Assembly: GCA_977006965.1 (NCBI GenBank)
Contig: OZ345356.1
Span: forward strand, 1,922,001-1,986,000
Direction of reading: 5' to 3'
DNA from: Phymatolithon calcareum
Lineage: Eukaryota; Rhodophyta; Florideophyceae; Hapalidiales
DNA length: 64,000 bases
Both the position numbers and the translations under genes were made by a program. The notes under the pieces were generated by a model. That model ran no database searches and had not been told where the DNA came from. It was given only the letters and a program-made list of their open reading frames with translations. This document shows, piece after piece, positions 52,819 through 63,171 of this stretch (its first letter is position 1; each line of letters begins with the position of its first letter).

Positions 52819-53649
52819 ATGACCTTGTCAGGTTCCGCTTTTGCTGAAAAGTACGGTCCATGGGCACTCGTGACGGGAGCCTCATCGGGTATCGGTGCCC
52901 AGTTCTGCCGCTCCTTGGCCAAGCGTGGCCTGAATGTGATCCTCGTTGCGCGACGCGTCGACCGCCTTGAAGCACTTGCCTCTGAACTTTCAGACACCTA
53001 CTCTGTGGAAACGCACGTACTTCCCTCCGACTTGACGAAACCAGATGCTGTTTCGAAGATCGAATCCGCCGTGTCCGACTTTGAAGTCGGTCTTCTGGTA
53101 AACAACGCCGGCATGGAGATGGTCGGTGCGTACCTCACATGCTCTCTCGAGAATATCGCGCAGCTCATCGCGCTAAATGTCACAGCAGTGGCGGCGCTTG
53201 CGCGTATAATCGGGAAAGACCTTGCAAAGCGCAATCGGGGCGGCATTATATTCGTGAGCTCCATGATCGCTCGTCCGTATCCGTTTGCGGCGCTGTATGC
53301 GGCGTCGAAGGCGTTTGTGACAACACTGGCGGTTTCTCTGCGATATGAGGTTTGTGAGTATGGCGTGGAGGTTATGTCGTTTGAGCCTGGGGGCGTGCAC
53401 AGTGAAATGGTAGAGCGGGCTTCTGCATATATGGACATTGACAAGCTGCCGTCGGAACTTATGGACACTGAAGATGCTGTTGAGAGTTGTCTTGGTGCAT
53501 TTGGGAAGGGAGATATACATACGCCGGGTTGGAAGAATAGGGTGATCAAGTTTGTTATCGATTACTTTCCGAGGTGGATTATTATGCCGTACATGGCGAA
53601 GATGATGCAAGGAGCACTTCCACCGGAAAAGGCTACCTTGGCATTCTAG
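52819..53649 (+). CDS. Short-chain dehydrogenase/reductase, copy 2
   Basis: 276 residues with all SDR landmarks kept: TGASSGIG (19-26), NNAG (95-98), Ser 147/148 and Y160-x3-K164 (now YAASK). Compared with copy 1 there are 15 substitutions: S3L, A59D, D89E, E114A, M130I, G150I, G154Y, G157A, S161A, R194H, T201A, N207I, S211P, L212S and V243I. The 150-161 cluster lies between catalytic Ser and Tyr, and 194-212 is the usual substrate-lid region, so specificity may have shifted. The coding frame is intact. Its upstream region differs from copy 1 by a stretch of about 150 bases with the palindrome pair, so regulation may differ too. Confidence 0.93.
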   Translation: MTLSGSAFAEKYGPWALVTGASSGIGAQFCRSLAKRGLNVILVARRVDRLEALASELSDTYSVETHVLPSDLTKPDAVSKIESAVSDFEVGLLVNNAGMEMVGAYLTCSLENIAQLIALNVTAVAALARIIGKDLAKRNRGGIIFVSSMIARPYPFAALYAASKAFVTTLAVSLRYEVCEYGVEVMSFEPGGVHSEMVERASAYMDIDKLPSELMDTEDAVESCLGAFGKGDIHTPGWKNRVIKFVIDYFPRWIIMPYMAKMMQGALPPEKATLAF

Positions 53650-54200
53650 GTGACAATTTTGAGCGCTGTAAATGCTCGGATTGTTGAACTAGTTTAACTC
53701 TTTGGTTGCGCCGCTTGTTAAGAGGACAATGTTGTTCTCACCATGTTAAAATATATCGCTTAACGTTCTTCCGGCCAACGCGAATTCCCCTTATGACTCG
53801 TGTGATTCGCACCCCACCGGCGCGTCGCCAGACCAGGTCAACAGGACACAAACCGGCGCTCTAGTTTGTACGCGCCTCGACATATTCGTCCGTTTTGGCG
53901 AGACTGTTGAACCCGGGAGTGTCACCTCCTTACAATCTCCGATGTAATGGAGAAGTCATTACCGCTGCCAGAACAGATGCGTGAAGACCTTCTCACTCTG
54001 GAACGCAAACTCACGCAGCGTGAGTTTGCGTTCAAGAGTGAGAAGGTCTTCAGCGACAGCATTGATCCTAACTTGAGTAGTAATTTCTCTACGTCGCATT
54101 CGCCACCGAGGCGGCCCTCGCATCAGTAGACCGCACCCTCGTTATAGCCCTACATGCAGCGGCGGAACAGAGAGCTTGACGGATTCTTTCAAATCGCCCA
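53650..54200. other. Decayed coding-like stretch, copy 2
   Basis: Holds a 60-codon ATG frame (53947-54129; EQMREDLLTLERKLTQREFA) that overlaps the long dyad at 53983-54051. No family is recognised. It is frameshifted in copy 1. Confidence 0.4.
53983..54051. repeat. 34-bp-arm hairpin
   Basis: The arms begin GAAGACCTTCTCACTCT and pair around one central base with a single mismatch in 34. The copy 1 counterpart (about 18840-18908) has several mismatches. It lies within an open frame whose translation reads LLTLERKLTQREFAFKSEKV. Confidence 0.9.
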
Positions 54201-54470
54201 ATGGATATCATATTCTCCATGATTCGCCCTGGGCATGTCCTTGTAACATGCACGTTGAACAAGGGGATGGGCATAGCGGTGGTGGTGCGAAACCACCCGT
54301 GCACCGTGAAGATTGGACTGAAAACGACTATGTGTGATATCGCGAAAACAGACGGCACACTGGACGTAGTTGACTGTGCCGGCAAAGATATGCTGACGCA
54401 CAGGATACGCAAAGCAGTGCAAAATGGCAAACAAAGCGCAATCCATGGTTTGAAATGCCGAAAAGAGTGA
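54201..54470 (+). pseudogene. Unrecognised 89-codon ORF, copy 2
   Basis: Counterpart of 19059-19328 with the same length and about 21 residue changes. The ATG context (CCCAATGG) is fair. Unconstrained divergence suggests a relic. Confidence 0.3.
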
Positions 54471-56115
54471 CAGACATACGGCACATGACAAGCACTCCTT
54501 TGGATGAAAGGCAGTTGGAACGAGACACGAAACATAATTGCATTTGACCTCTTCTTGGAATTGGCATCACTTTTCGCTGCGAGTTTCCCAAAGCAAGCAC
54601 TAACAATCGCTTCATCAACAGCAATTGGCGTGGACAAAGAGATTCGACTTGCCGACGCGCGCGGCGACATTCGCTTAGTCGCGGAAAGACAGAATCAACA
54701 ATTATATCGCTCTTATGCTGGAGCTCCTGAGTTCTACCCACCGGCCACCGACAGACATCGCTGAGTTTACATATTGATTCAAAACCGCGCAAAAAGAGTT
54801 GATTTGAATCACTGCTTGAGATCGCGTGCAGTCGATTGTCCTGCGCAAAGTCGATAACACCTTGCACTCAGTGCCACGCCTTCCATTATGGTCCTTAATC
54901 GGCGCCAAATTAGACCCATTGCTGGCGCGCTCCGCCGGGCACAGCGCACACATGTAGCAGCGATTTCGTTCCAGAAATGAGCAGCGCACAGAAACGACAT
55001 TGTATCCTTTCGTATTATTCCAAAAGCGCAAGAATGAGAGACCTGTACAATGTACAGCTCCCTACCTTCCGCGCTGTAAGAGCGGCTCAAGCCTCATGCC
55101 TATCATCTTGTCCCGAACGTGACAGAGTTTGGCGGGTCATAGAGAACGAGTCACGAGCAAACGGGCGAATAATTGAGCATTTGCACCTCACCTGCAGCAC
55201 TTGAAAATACCACAGTCGATGCTCCGCCTCGCAGGTCGTCTGCACGGTAGCCACCAATGTCTCGGAAAGCGTGTAGACTCTGTAGCTCATGTCAGAAGCT
55301 TGCGATAAGGACTGTGTGCGCGAAAATGAATGCCGACTATGGCGTGTGGTAACAACCGACTCCCGGAAACGAGTACGGCGTAGATACAATACTGCTAAAG
55401 TGGACGATGTTTGCATCCATTGTCACGAATTCAATAACAGCGGAGTGTTTAGCGCTGTGACTGCACTAAATCTGATGGCGAAACTGTGTGCAGACAACTG
55501 TGCTGTCTTCACACAGTTTCGCTATCAGATTTGCCACCATCGTCATCTCATTTCCATCTCGTGCAAGCTTGCCACTTCCGTCGCGCATCGTGTCGAAACA
55601 GCGTGTGGCATTGCCAATGAGTATAGAAACGCATTATGTCATATCCACGACCGTAGTACCAAATGTCCGAGTCTCTTTCGCAAACATCCTCGCGTCCCCT
55701 TCGGACAACGCATCTCTGGTTGCACTGGGCGCTGTTCATAGCGGCGATTACAAAGATACTCTGCGCGCCACGGCGACTGAAGAGCATCGAGCAACACGCC
55801 CACGAGCTCAGCACACCGGGATTGGTGCGAGGAGGAATTAATGACACATGCAATATCGCCCGAGAGATACACGACACGCGACGTCAGGAGAATGGCGATT
55901 TATGCGCTACAAAACAAGGCCGACGGGATGACGTACACAAATTTTCCCAAGCGAGACATGCAGCTTACGGTGGTCGACAGGAACTTCTGTACCGCTGCGT
56001 ACAGCAAGGAATAGGGAATAAGAGGGGGCGGTGACCATGTACGTGAACGGAGTAGATTTCGTGCTTTGGAAAGATCGATGATCCACGTTGACCCAGTGAT
56101 TGGAATTGAGTGCCG
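54471..56115. other. Decayed coding-like stretch, copy 2
   Basis: Mirrors 19329-21154 without the LINE tail. It contains the hairpin at 55469-55531 and overlapping plus-strand frames (55488-55841, 55663-56034). The transposon-free junction with the next block is at about 56126. Confidence 0.4.
55469..55531. repeat. Hairpin, copy 2 of 20500-20562
   Basis: AATCTGATGGCGAAACTGTG pairs with the right arm ending CTATCAGATT. Some changes since copy 1 restore or keep pairing (T:A in place of C/A, and a G:T). Confidence 0.75.
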
Positions 56116-56775
56116 ACAGAAGCATATGATACTGTAGGTTTGCGCCAAGTGTACAGAAAGTGTTGGGTAATCAGCGTCAAGGAGGGTGCGGTGCATCTGA
56201 CTTATCATATTCTCAACGTCATACGCCGTGGATATTTTTTTACACAAAGTCTCCACACACGGTTCCTCCGGAAATCGGGACAGCTTTATAAACGCGCAGT
56301 TAAAGACCATCTTTAAATCCGTTCTTCACATTTTGAAAAATACTACGAAAAGCTGACAATAATCTAGATACGCAAGGCGAATCCACTCATCAGCGAAAAC
56401 AATGAGAAGTCATCACCGAAACTTGTGCGCACTATGGATCCTCCATCGCAAGTCGAAGAAAAGTTTGGACGCCTGGGGAAATGGTGCACATCCACGACGA
56501 AGAATATAATGCAAACGTGTGGACTAGCGACGAAGAAAAAAGAGTAACCAGTGTGGTTAACATAATCCTGAACCACACAGAGTATGGAAACATCAGTAGA
56601 CAGCAAGGTGCCACTTAACCTCCAGTTGGGTAGACAGCAACCTTTACAATAAACTGAAGTACTTAGATACAACAGAAGACCCGAAAAGAGGTAGCCTTAG
56701 ACCTGAGAATATTTTCCCATCGCTCCGAATCCGTTTGAGGTCTTAAAAGCGGAACCATAAGAATCACCTGCAAAG
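56116..56775. other. Gene-free stretch, partly unique to copy 2
   Basis: About 300 bases (56280-56585) have no counterpart in copy 1 and were probably lost there. Open frames inside are short, for example the 36-codon MDPPSQVEEKFGRLGKWC frame from about 56433. No family is recognised. Confidence 0.35.
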
Positions 56776-56946
56776 ATGAGCGATATTCTCCAAAAAGACT
56801 ACATGAACTTCCACAGGAACATCGCGAATTTGTTAAAGTCCAAAGTCGAGGTGGAAAGTAGCCCGCGCCGCGAGCCGAAAGGTTTTCTGAAATCGGCAAA
56901 GGAACAGACGAAAAATTTAGTAAATACAGGTTGTGCCCCGACTTGA
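56776..56946 (+). CDS. 56-codon ORF of unknown function, copy 2
   Basis: Same length as 36873-37043, with seven residue changes (F4I, E23K and others). It has basic, helical character and ends GCAPT. Weak candidate. Confidence 0.25.
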   Translation: MSDILQKDYMNFHRNIANLLKSKVEVESSPRREPKGFLKSAKEQTKNLVNTGCAPT

Positions 56947-56999
56947 AGACGAAACTATTTTTTTAAAAAAAAAGTTTTCTTTCTAAAAAAAGAAAATAC

Positions 57000-58064
57000 C
57001 GTAAGCATTTTTCTGTAATGCAGGAAACCAGTCGAGCATCGGAAACTTTTGCTGTCACATTTGAAAATATTTCACTTCAACCTACAGATTTTCGCAAACC
57101 TGGATACAGTCCAGTCGATGCAAACCAAAAAATTGATATTTTCATCAGATATGAGCATTGTTTGTGCCAGTGGGAGTGCTTCAAAGATAGGAAATTGCCC
57201 CTAAAATTCGAAATACGGACTTCAGTCAATCATCGTTAAGTAGATGCCCAATGTGGAACCACTTGATATCCATCAAATCGAGGAAATTCCACAAATGAAT
57301 TGGAATCATAAATCTCAAGACACAATGGTGCAGCGGAGGGGTTCTGAAAGAGCGGAGAATTATTGATTTGTTTAATAAAATAGTAAAGTGGAATAAAGAC
57401 AAGTTGGTACTGTATTGTAACCTCGGCCATACAGTATTATATTCTCCACCTGTGTAGATGTGAAGAACGTACGCTGTGTGTCGGTATCAAAACATAAACA
57501 ATTTTCAATCATGTCTGAGAAAGATTACTAAGACATAGTAAGTCTAAGAAATCTCCAATCGAATATGTGCACTCCTTAAAAATCGTAATATTTAGGTCCA
57601 TCCTCTAGCCGTTCATCCAGTTCGTATCCGGAAAGTAAGATATTCTGTCTTCTAAGTTCCATTTAACAAGAATTAACTTTATTGCCTATTTTTTAGATTT
57701 CGTCATTTCCACAGTGCCCTCTCATTTATCGAGGACTGCCGGCACGACCAAGTCCTGCTTTCGGTCTTGATATCAGACTGATATCGTTGCTCCGAGCTAT
57801 TGATAATCGAGCCGTCTTGAAGAAGTAGCTGATGTAAGAAGTATCGATAGTGATCCCTCGCCTCGATCATCGCAAAAGTTTTGATGTTCACTTCTTGTCA
57901 TAACAAATAGAGCAACAGCTGAAAGTTAAAAGCTGCCGGAGCCGCGCTTCACTTTCCGATCTCCAAGGCATTCCCAACCAAATCAATCGTTTTCCTTGAG
58001 AAGCTTGCCGAGAGCGTTGCAATTTACTCATCGGAGTAAATCGTCGTTTTGGTTGAGCCTAACC
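57000..58064. other. Upstream region of the intact RBBP4-like gene
   Basis: AT-rich. It has the 62-codon minus-strand frame 57703-57891 shared with copy 1 and no certain gene. The leader before ATG 58065 is highly similar in both copies. Confidence 0.4.
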
Positions 58065-59453
58065 ATGTCTACGCCGCCTAATGTTCGTCCCGTGGGCCCC
58101 ACCGATGAAACAGCCCGTTATAATATCTGGAAGACGGACCATGTTCCGCTTCTGTACGATTGGATCTCATCTCGTTGGCTTAAGTGGCCTCATGCGGCCG
58201 TCCGCTGGGGAAGTCGAGGGCGAAATGGCGCCTCCGCTTTTTCCACACGTGCACTTTACCTTGGCGAAAGAACAGGCACAACGGGACCTGATGCGAATAC
58301 TTTGCTTCACTTTGAGGCTCGAGTCATCAAAGAGCACGCCAGTAAGTTAAATGACATCGCTTCTCCCTGGTTGGATGAACCCGTGGTGACCAACCGTTCG
58401 CATTCGATATCAACACCCGAATTTTCGTTGAAGAAGCGCATTATTCATCCAGGAGAAGTTAACAAGATTCACATGGTTGCTCCGGATGTTGTTGTCACTA
58501 ATGCAGATAGCCCTGAGCTGTATGTGTGGGATTTCAAGTCCCAGCGCCACCGCGAGCGTGACGAGCTGAGTACCATCACCAACACCCCAACTTGCACGCT
58601 CAGCGGTCATACTAACATTGCCGAACATGCGCTTTCCGTATTTTCCACCAGCGGTCCGTACCAACCCTTGGATGAAGTTATGATCGCCAGTGGTGGCGTC
58701 GACCGCGAAATTCTTGTTTGGAACTTGCGTGATTACGAATCGAATGGTCGCATTATCAAGCCCTCCAAAAGACTTGGACCGGAGAATCATTCAAATCATC
58801 ATCAGCACACTGTGGAAGATCTGAGCTTTAATCGAGTTAACAGGAACCTTCTTGCCTCAGTGGGTCGAGATCAGAGGCTTATCATCTGGGACTTTCGTCA
58901 GGGATCACGTGCCGGCACGGTCGTTCGCGGTGCTCACCGTGGGGATATCAACTCATGTGACTTCAGTGGTCCAAACGATCACTTAATTGTGACCGGAGGT
59001 AACGATGAACTTGTGAAAGTGTGGGACAAACGTTACCTCATGAAACAGAACGGCGTTGCGATTCCATACCACACTTTTTCTGGGCATTCTGGGAAAGTTA
59101 ATGTGGTTGCGTGGAACAGATATCTACCGAACGTATGCGCCTCAGGTGGAGCAGATGGACATGTGCGCCTGTGGGATCGTTCCAAGGATTCCAATTCTCC
59201 TGTGGCAAACCCAATGATGACGAATGCTGCGCTTTTGTTTCGGCATGTGGGACACTCATTCGAAGACAATATGGTTGTTGATCTTGATTGGCAGCCAGAT
59301 GAATCGGACCCTTGGTGCATAGCGTCGCTGAGCGAGAAGATGGGCGCTGGCGGTTCCACTTTGCAGATATGGCGAATGTCAGATCTTTTATATCGCCCTC
59401 GAGATGTCGTGGTAGCAGAACTTCGTCGCTACGAGAGCAGGAAGCGGAACTGA
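58065..59453 (+). CDS. RBBP4/MSI1-like WD40 histone chaperone, intact
   Basis: The product is 462 residues. The ATG at 58065 (AACCATGTC) is chosen because the open frame further upstream has no ATG and the N-terminus then resembles the family. Residues about 18-50 (YNIWKTDHVPLLYDWISSRW...) match the histone-H4-binding helix of the RBBP4/CAF-1 p48/MSI1 group. WD40 blades follow with SPELYVWDF, GGVDREILVWNL, VGRDQRLIIWDF, GGNDELVKVWDK, GGADGHVRLWDR and a last STLQIWRMSDLL. Such proteins are subunits of CAF-1, PRC2, HDAC and NURF complexes and work in the nucleus. Divergent positions (DWISSRWLKWPHAAVRWG) and the lack of an acidic tail make the exact orthology uncertain. The copy at 38168-39534 is frameshifted. 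Confidence 0.9.
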   Translation: MSTPPNVRPVGPTDETARYNIWKTDHVPLLYDWISSRWLKWPHAAVRWGSRGRNGASAFSTRALYLGERTGTTGPDANTLLHFEARVIKEHASKLNDIASPWLDEPVVTNRSHSISTPEFSLKKRIIHPGEVNKIHMVAPDVVVTNADSPELYVWDFKSQRHRERDELSTITNTPTCTLSGHTNIAEHALSVFSTSGPYQPLDEVMIASGGVDREILVWNLRDYESNGRIIKPSKRLGPENHSNHHQHTVEDLSFNRVNRNLLASVGRDQRLIIWDFRQGSRAGTVVRGAHRGDINSCDFSGPNDHLIVTGGNDELVKVWDKRYLMKQNGVAIPYHTFSGHSGKVNVVAWNRYLPNVCASGGADGHVRLWDRSKDSNSPVANPMMTNAALLFRHVGHSFEDNMVVDLDWQPDESDPWCIASLSEKMGAGGSTLQIWRMSDLLYRPRDVVVAELRRYESRKRN

Positions 59454-59683
59454 TCATCCGAGAGTGCGTCGCGTGCCCGCGAACCGAAGTTGTGATATTC
59501 GTAATATTCCTGTTATTTGACTGTGTGTATCAGTGCCATAATGTTCTTTCGCTCTTTAAAACCCCAAGTTGATTCCCATTAAAATCGAGTTCGTTTAGAA
59601 GGAGTTTGGCTTATGGGTTGAGTAGTCTTAGGGTGCGCTCCGTTAAGCACAGATGCGGAGTAGCGCACCAACAGGATTCAGTT

Positions 59684-60330
59684 TCACGTCTTCCCTGCTG
59701 CAGTTACGGGTTCCATCTGCACCGCTGTCGGTACGAGCTGTAGAAAGTCATAATTGAAACACGTGGGCTTGCTTGCCCACATGTGTCTTCGACCGGCATC
59801 TAAATTAATGCACACGGGCATGGGACCACGAGTTGATAGAGCAATGCCTAAAAATACCGCGGCGCGATCAGCCGGTGCAGCCTTCATTTCCAATTTTACG
59901 CGAACGTAATCTCCTGAGGCCAACCTAAGAATTTGGACTAGTGTCTATGTGACGGGAATTTTCCCGCCATTGAGAGAATGAGAATCATTTTTGAATTGAG
60001 AGCTACTCTCTATCAGGCTCGTCAAAAACATCAAGCTCATAAATGTGTTCAACATGCGTAACAAATCAGTTTCTGCCAGTTGAAGTGCCAAATAAGTAGA
60101 TTGCGGCGCCATCGAAATCTCTTAAATGATAAGCACATGAGGGTCTTTTTCTTGCACCTCTGCAGTTGTTTAGCACAACAAATGTAGCCATCATGACATC
60201 AGATGTCATCCTTTCTTTTCCTTGGGAGTAAAGTGGATTACAGCACGGATCTCGAATGCAAGTGTGCGTTCTGGGAAGACTGAACTCTGATAAGTAATGC
60301 CCGCGTCAGATGTTACCAATGAGTTGCTCG
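59684..60330 (-). pseudogene. Unrecognised minus-strand gene relic, copy 2
   Basis: Counterpart of 39786-40440. The last segment (59684-59923) has T2A- and C6Y-type changes only. The middle segment (GAAIYLFGTSTGRN) has an in-frame TGA before FVTHVEHIYELD, so this copy is broken at a different place from copy 1. Confidence 0.4.
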
Positions 60331-60336
60331 CCCGGC

Positions 60337-60515
60337 ACTTCAAGGAGACCAGAGGTGGGTTTTTGTAGTCCACTGAATCGTGTTACACCAACAAGAAAAG
60401 AAACGCTTCCAGAGACAGAATCTAGCCAAAACCTCTAGGCCCTATGAAAGTTGCCCCAAGCGTCAGCAATGCGTTAGTAACTTTTAAATAAAAATCTACC
60501 TTTCTTCTTCTTCTT
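60337..60515 (+). mobile_element. LINE-C 3' remnant, copy 2
   Basis: Keeps the last about 180 bases of the element present at 40460-41608, joined directly to host DNA. The 5' part was removed by a deletion, because both copies share the same downstream junction. Confidence 0.8.
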
Positions 60516-60779
60516 ATGCCTCACTGCCTATACCGTGCTGCAGCATTAGGAGGTAAAGTGGGATGTAATGCGCTGGACCGCTGTGTTATATTTTTTCAGA
60601 AAATCTGAAGTTTCAATGTTGTCATAACACCGTTGTAGCCCAGTTGACCTATCATTGGTTTTACAGAGTTTCTGCAAGAAATCTGAGCGAGGATTCCCCT
60701 ATCATATGTCGACAGCAGACAACACAATTTTGCCCGCCTTTTCGGAACGGTACTCACGACAGCAAAGACATCTCTGCTG

Positions 60780-61055
60780 ATGCCCTGCGAAACAGAAACG
60801 ATGTCGAAGCCGGCTTCTCAATCTGTGCCTGCCCCTGCACCAACCGCCCAAGTCCAGAGCCATGCTGAGAAGACTGGCGCCAGTCCCTCACGTGCTGAGA
60901 CGGCTCAGAATGCACAGGACGTATCTTCAGAGAGGGCAGAACAGAACCAGGAAGCTGCCAAACCCTTGATAGTGCCCTCGCCCTTGCAATTGAATCCCGT
61001 GCGCTCAATCTCAGAACGGGCCTCAAGCAGTGACACCCGTTTCATCGACTTGTAA
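60780..61055 (+). CDS. Pro/Ala/Gln-rich 91-codon ORF, copy 2
   Basis: Counterpart of 42755-43030 with a handful of changes (P/A, G/S, S/L). About 210 bases just downstream that copy 1 has (43131-43345) are deleted here. Confidence 0.35.
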   Translation: MPCETETMSKPASQSVPAPAPTAQVQSHAEKTGASPSRAETAQNAQDVSSERAEQNQEAAKPLIVPSPLQLNPVRSISERASSSDTRFIDL

Positions 61056-61186
61056 AGACGAGCCCTAACCGAAGAATGCCGGACAGAACGACATTCAGCG
61101 TCTTTCGAACGTTCACATTTGTTCCCTTCATGGTCAAATCAAGTGGTACGCTTGCCTGATACCAGACTAGCTTTTGGGATCGTTTC

Positions 61187-61750
61187 ATGGACGCATTGAA
61201 ACAAGAAGATTTATGTGACTGTGGAGACCTTGAAGTCTGCCGGGATAGATTTGCGTCTGTTATTTATGAAGCGCAGAATCCTAATTTATGCAAAACTCGA
61301 ATACGTCAAGCAGAAACACCGGACATCAAGCGTGAAATAACGCTTCCGAACGAAGATTGCCAGACAGACCGTGGTCAAAATTTTCCGGGAATTGTTTCGC
61401 TCCAAGGCAACCAGGACGGCTTCATGTCATCCTTACCTGCTGGGTCTCAGCCTATTGAGGAAGATGTGATTTTGCGTGCCATAGGTGAACTTGCTTTTGC
61501 CGCAATGCCCGATTCCGCGATAACTTACAGTATGGCACCCGGACATCCTCATTGGAATTCAAGGGGCGGACAGGAAGTTCACGGTTTATATCGCTGTGGT
61601 CCGCGCAGTCGGCATTCCCTGTATAGGAAAGCGGAAAACGCTGTCTCTGACGACCAAGATGTTAACATGTTTTTGGAGGCGGCCAGCTCTGGGAATTGGA
61701 ATGCGTTTGTGCAAACATGCGGACGAACATATGCCGGCAAAAGAGCATAA
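61187..61750 (+). CDS. 187-codon ORF of unknown function, copy 2
   Basis: Differs from 43373-43936 at three bases. After the TAA at 61748 the same frame reopens and from ATG 61784 runs 90 codons to 62056 (KNLMEKRYIHVLQRILVDFR...). So a single stop may have split a longer gene. No known domain. Helical content in the second part. Confidence 0.45.
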   Translation: MDALKQEDLCDCGDLEVCRDRFASVIYEAQNPNLCKTRIRQAETPDIKREITLPNEDCQTDRGQNFPGIVSLQGNQDGFMSSLPAGSQPIEEDVILRAIGELAFAAMPDSAITYSMAPGHPHWNSRGGQEVHGLYRCGPRSRHSLYRKAENAVSDDQDVNMFLEAASSGNWNAFVQTCGRTYAGKRA

Positions 61751-62218
61751 TGGGTATCGCATTATCTGCGTACGCCGGGTCCTATGACGATGTTAACTAA
61801 GAATTTGATGGAGAAGCGATATATTCATGTGCTGCAAAGGATTCTAGTTGATTTTCGATTGATTTTAAATCACGCCCAATCGAGCAATGATGGATTTTTC
61901 CGTCTGGTCAAACGCGGATACGACGTTTTTCTTGATGTGAAGACTCTATCCTTGAACGCATTGGGAAGAGAACGATATCGCCGCACCCGGAATGGTCTAC
62001 TGCTCATTTGCCTTGTTATTTCAATCAGCAATCTGCGAACCGCTAAAACGTCATAATTTGTACTCCCAACTGGTTATTCAGCTTTATGGTCGGTTGTTCA
62101 AAGTCTCCGCTTCGCTGTCATTTCGGCATTACTCGAAAGTATAAGAATGTACGCCGAGCGCCCATGGTTGACACCGTTAAACCCTTAGTTCGCGTCTCCG
62201 AGAACTGAAATTGCGATG

Positions 62219-63171
62219 GCACTAAGAAGTGGAGTGAATGCTGTGCCATCGACCAGAGCAATGTCGAAGGATGGGAGCTGGTCATCACTGCCAGTAAGGA
62301 TGACGATGACATAAGTCTTCTTCGAGTTTGGGATATTGCCTCTGGAAATTGTGTAGCAAGCATCATTGGAGATCGTAAACCTCTGTACATTATCTGCAAT
62401 CACGCCGAACAAGAAGCACGTTAAAAGTTGTGCAGGAGTTCGACTATCGTTCTAGGACATCATGGATGACAAAGGGAAAACATTGATAAGGTGAGGGGTG
62501 AGATTCCTTTTCGAAATCAGTTCCTACGAGCTTTGTTCGATCAACTGCTGTACTACCAGACAGCAAACGAGCTGTTGTGGCTCATGTGAATTAAGCCGGA
62601 CGGGAACTATTTAGTGTCAGGGGACGAGGGCGGTTAGGTAAGCGTCTGGAGGATGTCAAATCTGGTCCAGGTGGTGATATTTCGCAACAGTGACGACAGC
62701 GTTATTTGTGTTTCAGTTATGACGATTGCCGAATGGCGGTGCGTACGGAATTATGAAAGTTGCGACTGGGTCTTTGGGAGCTTTGCAAGTGCGCTCTTTG
62801 CCTTCGCTACAAACCCCAAAGAAGAATGGTAAGCTCCGCAAGAACCGATCGAATTGTACTCTAGTGCAAAAACGGACCTTAAATGCAGCAGCGTTCTCTG
62901 ACGTCGGATAAAACTCATTTTTCCCGGAATCGACGACGGCACGGTCCGCATGTGGAAACTTCAAGACAAAGATCGTTGGACTGAAACCGCGATCATCAAT
63001 TATGCACATATTCGTTTGGGGGGCTCGGCACCATCGGGTGTGGCTGGTGGATCTTCCTCATTTATTGGTGAAAGACGTGATTGTGAAAAGATTGTGTCGT
63101 GCAGAACAAGGCCCCTGATTTCTGTCTTTGGTAGTGGACAGTGTGAGGAAGGCTGCGAGCTCAACATGTGA
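62219..63171 (+). pseudogene. WD40-repeat gene relic, copy 2
   Basis: Matches 44546-45506: blade pieces around LLRVWDIASGNCVASI, DGKYL-like VSVWRMSNLV and TVRMWKLQDKDRWTET (63000 region, 62950-63171), in different frames. It carries the same stop between GG and VSVW as copy 1, plus further indels. Confidence 0.65.
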
